A DNA stretch of 14,660 nucleotides, from NCBI GenBank assembly GCA_011046175.1, contig DSBB01000018.1, forward strand, positions 1-14,660, written 5' to 3'. Made by a program: the position numbers and the translations under genes. This document shows positions 13,752 through 14,660 of the stretch, piece by piece. Positions within the stretch are counted from its first letter, which is position 1, and every line of letters begins with the position of its first letter. This DNA is from Candidatus Hydrogenedentota bacterium (GTDB lineage Bacteria; Hydrogenedentota; Hydrogenedentia; Hydrogenedentales; CAITNO01). The notes beneath the pieces were generated by a model, which searched no databases, was not told where the DNA came from, and saw only the letters and a list, made by a program, of their open reading frames with translations.

Positions 13752-14660
13752 TCAGCGCTTGCCGCGCCAAGACAGCACCTTTTTCAGCGCAGACACGACT
13801 TCATTCAACTGCTTATCGCTTAACTGCGGATGCAGCGGCAACGAGAGTATTTCGTCGGACAGGCGCGTCGCCTCAGGGAATTGTTCCGGGCGCAACCCCA
13901 ACGCTTCCCGATAATAACGATGTAGATGCAATCCGTAGAAATGCACCCCTGTGCCTATGTTTTCCTGTCGCAACGCGTAAGCGATTTCGTTGCGTGTCCA
14001 GCCTATTTTATCTAACTTAAGCCGTATTATAAACAAATGCCAGGCATGTTCCACATTGGGAGCCTCACAGGGAACATCTATCTCATCCATTTCAGATAAA
14101 ACGGCGCGGTACATGGCCGCAATGCGCGCGCGCGAAGCTTTGAAACGAGCAAATTTTTTAATTTGCTCAATGCCCATCGCGGCATTCACGTTTCCCAACG
14201 CATATTTATAACCCGGTATAATTACCTCGGGCGGCGCGCTGATGGCGCTGCGCCCGTAACGGTCCCAAGCAGTGGCGGTCATGCCGTTGGAAGCAAGAAG
14301 GCGCAGGCGCGAAGCCGCGTCCTCGTCCTGCAAGGCAATCATGCCGCCTTCCATTGTTGTGATGTTTTTTATGGCGTAAAAACTGAAACAGGCGGTGCCG
14401 CTTCCGCCAATGGGAACGCCCCGGTATGTTGCCCCAAGCGCATGGGCGGCGTCTTCAACCACTGGCAGGCCGTATTTGTCGGCAATAACGCGGATGGCGT
14501 CCATGTCGCAGGGATGCCCCGCGATATGGACGGGCATGATGAGCTTTGTGCGCGGCGTTATGGCCTCTTCCAGCAGCGCGGGATTCATGTTCAGGGTGCG
14601 CGGGTCAACATCCACAAAGCGGGGAACCGCGCCCATGTTAAGGATGGTGTTGCCCGTGGA
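13752..14660 (-). CDS. DegT/DnrJ/EryC1/StrS-family PLP aminotransferase (5' end outside window)
   Basis: The visible 302 residues are open to the right edge; the frame continues past the ATG at 14636 with STGNTILN, as in family members, so the true start lies outside. Landmarks are GAVPRFVDVDPRTLNMNP, IMPVHIAGHPCDM, VVEDAAHALGATYRG (the Asp that contacts the PLP pyridine nitrogen), FSFYAIKNITTMEGGM with the PLP-binding Lys, and IPGYKYALGNVNAAMGIEQI. C-terminal landmarks are HAWHLFIIRL, GTGVHFYGLHLHRYY and LPLHPQLSD. The enzyme transfers an amino group to a keto-sugar, usually NDP-bound, for surface polysaccharide or glycan synthesis in the cytoplasm. The normal family length is about 370-400 residues, so roughly 70-100 are missing. 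It ends 103 bases before the ceramidase-like gene, with no terminator hairpin between, so co-transcription is possible. Confidence 0.95.
   Translation of the reverse strand, partial: STGNTILNMGAVPRFVDVDPRTLNMNPALLEEAITPRTKLIMPVHIAGHPCDMDAIRVIADKYGLPVVEDAAHALGATYRGVPIGGSGTACFSFYAIKNITTMEGGMIALQDEDAASRLRLLASNGMTATAWDRYGRSAISAPPEVIIPGYKYALGNVNAAMGIEQIKKFARFKASRARIAAMYRAVLSEMDEIDVPCEAPNVEHAWHLFIIRLKLDKIGWTRNEIAYALRQENIGTGVHFYGLHLHRYYREALGLRPEQFPEATRLSDEILSLPLHPQLSDKQLNEVVSALKKVLSWRGKR

Overview
The window looks like part of a chromosome from a Gram-negative bacterium. Three products carry lipoprotein or Sec signals of the Gram-negative type, and one is a type IV/type II pseudopilin with a C-terminal His...Asp-Gly 'DGHV' motif. 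That pseudopilin style is common in Planctomycetes, Lentisphaerae, Verrucomicrobia and especially Hydrogenedentota-like lineages. The phylum is an inference from protein style only. Base composition is moderate in GC. No mobile element, CRISPR array, rRNA or tRNA gene was seen, and no gene-free stretch exceeds about 200 bases.

Left part (1-4252): two transcription units diverge from about 1540-1635. Leftwards runs a long, 3'-incomplete gene for a GH94/glycosyltransferase-36-like protein. It starts with TTG, and its apparent plus-strand ORFs are only shadows. Rightwards run a secreted DUF6454-type protein, also starting with TTG, and a lipoprotein of the S41 protease family. The S41 gene meets the next minus-strand gene tail to tail, 26 bases apart.

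Middle part (4279-9028, all minus strand; transcription order is right to left): an NTF2/SnoaL-like lipoprotein, an exported endonuclease/exonuclease/phosphatase-family enzyme, a small Cys/His-rich exported protein of unknown function, a pseudopilin, carA, and a TIM-barrel sugar isomerase/epimerase. Two intrinsic terminators divide this region, one after the lipoprotein gene and one after the pseudopilin gene. carA and the isomerase gene probably share a transcript.

Right part (9181-14660, minus strand): a compact run of a DegT/DnrJ-type PLP aminotransferase (5' end outside the window), a large exported protein fusing a neutral-ceramidase-like domain to a C45 acyltransferase-like domain, a membrane-anchored protein of unknown function whose start overlaps that gene's stop, and smpB three bases further on.

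The observations most worth following are the ceramidase-like/C45 fusion with its translationally coupled membrane partner, and a shared extended -10 motif (TGRTAYART) in front of five separate genes. Others are an S41 protein that keeps the serine but lacks the expected lysine, a GH94-like protein whose general-acid region looks altered, and a palindromic divergent promoter between two TTG-start genes.
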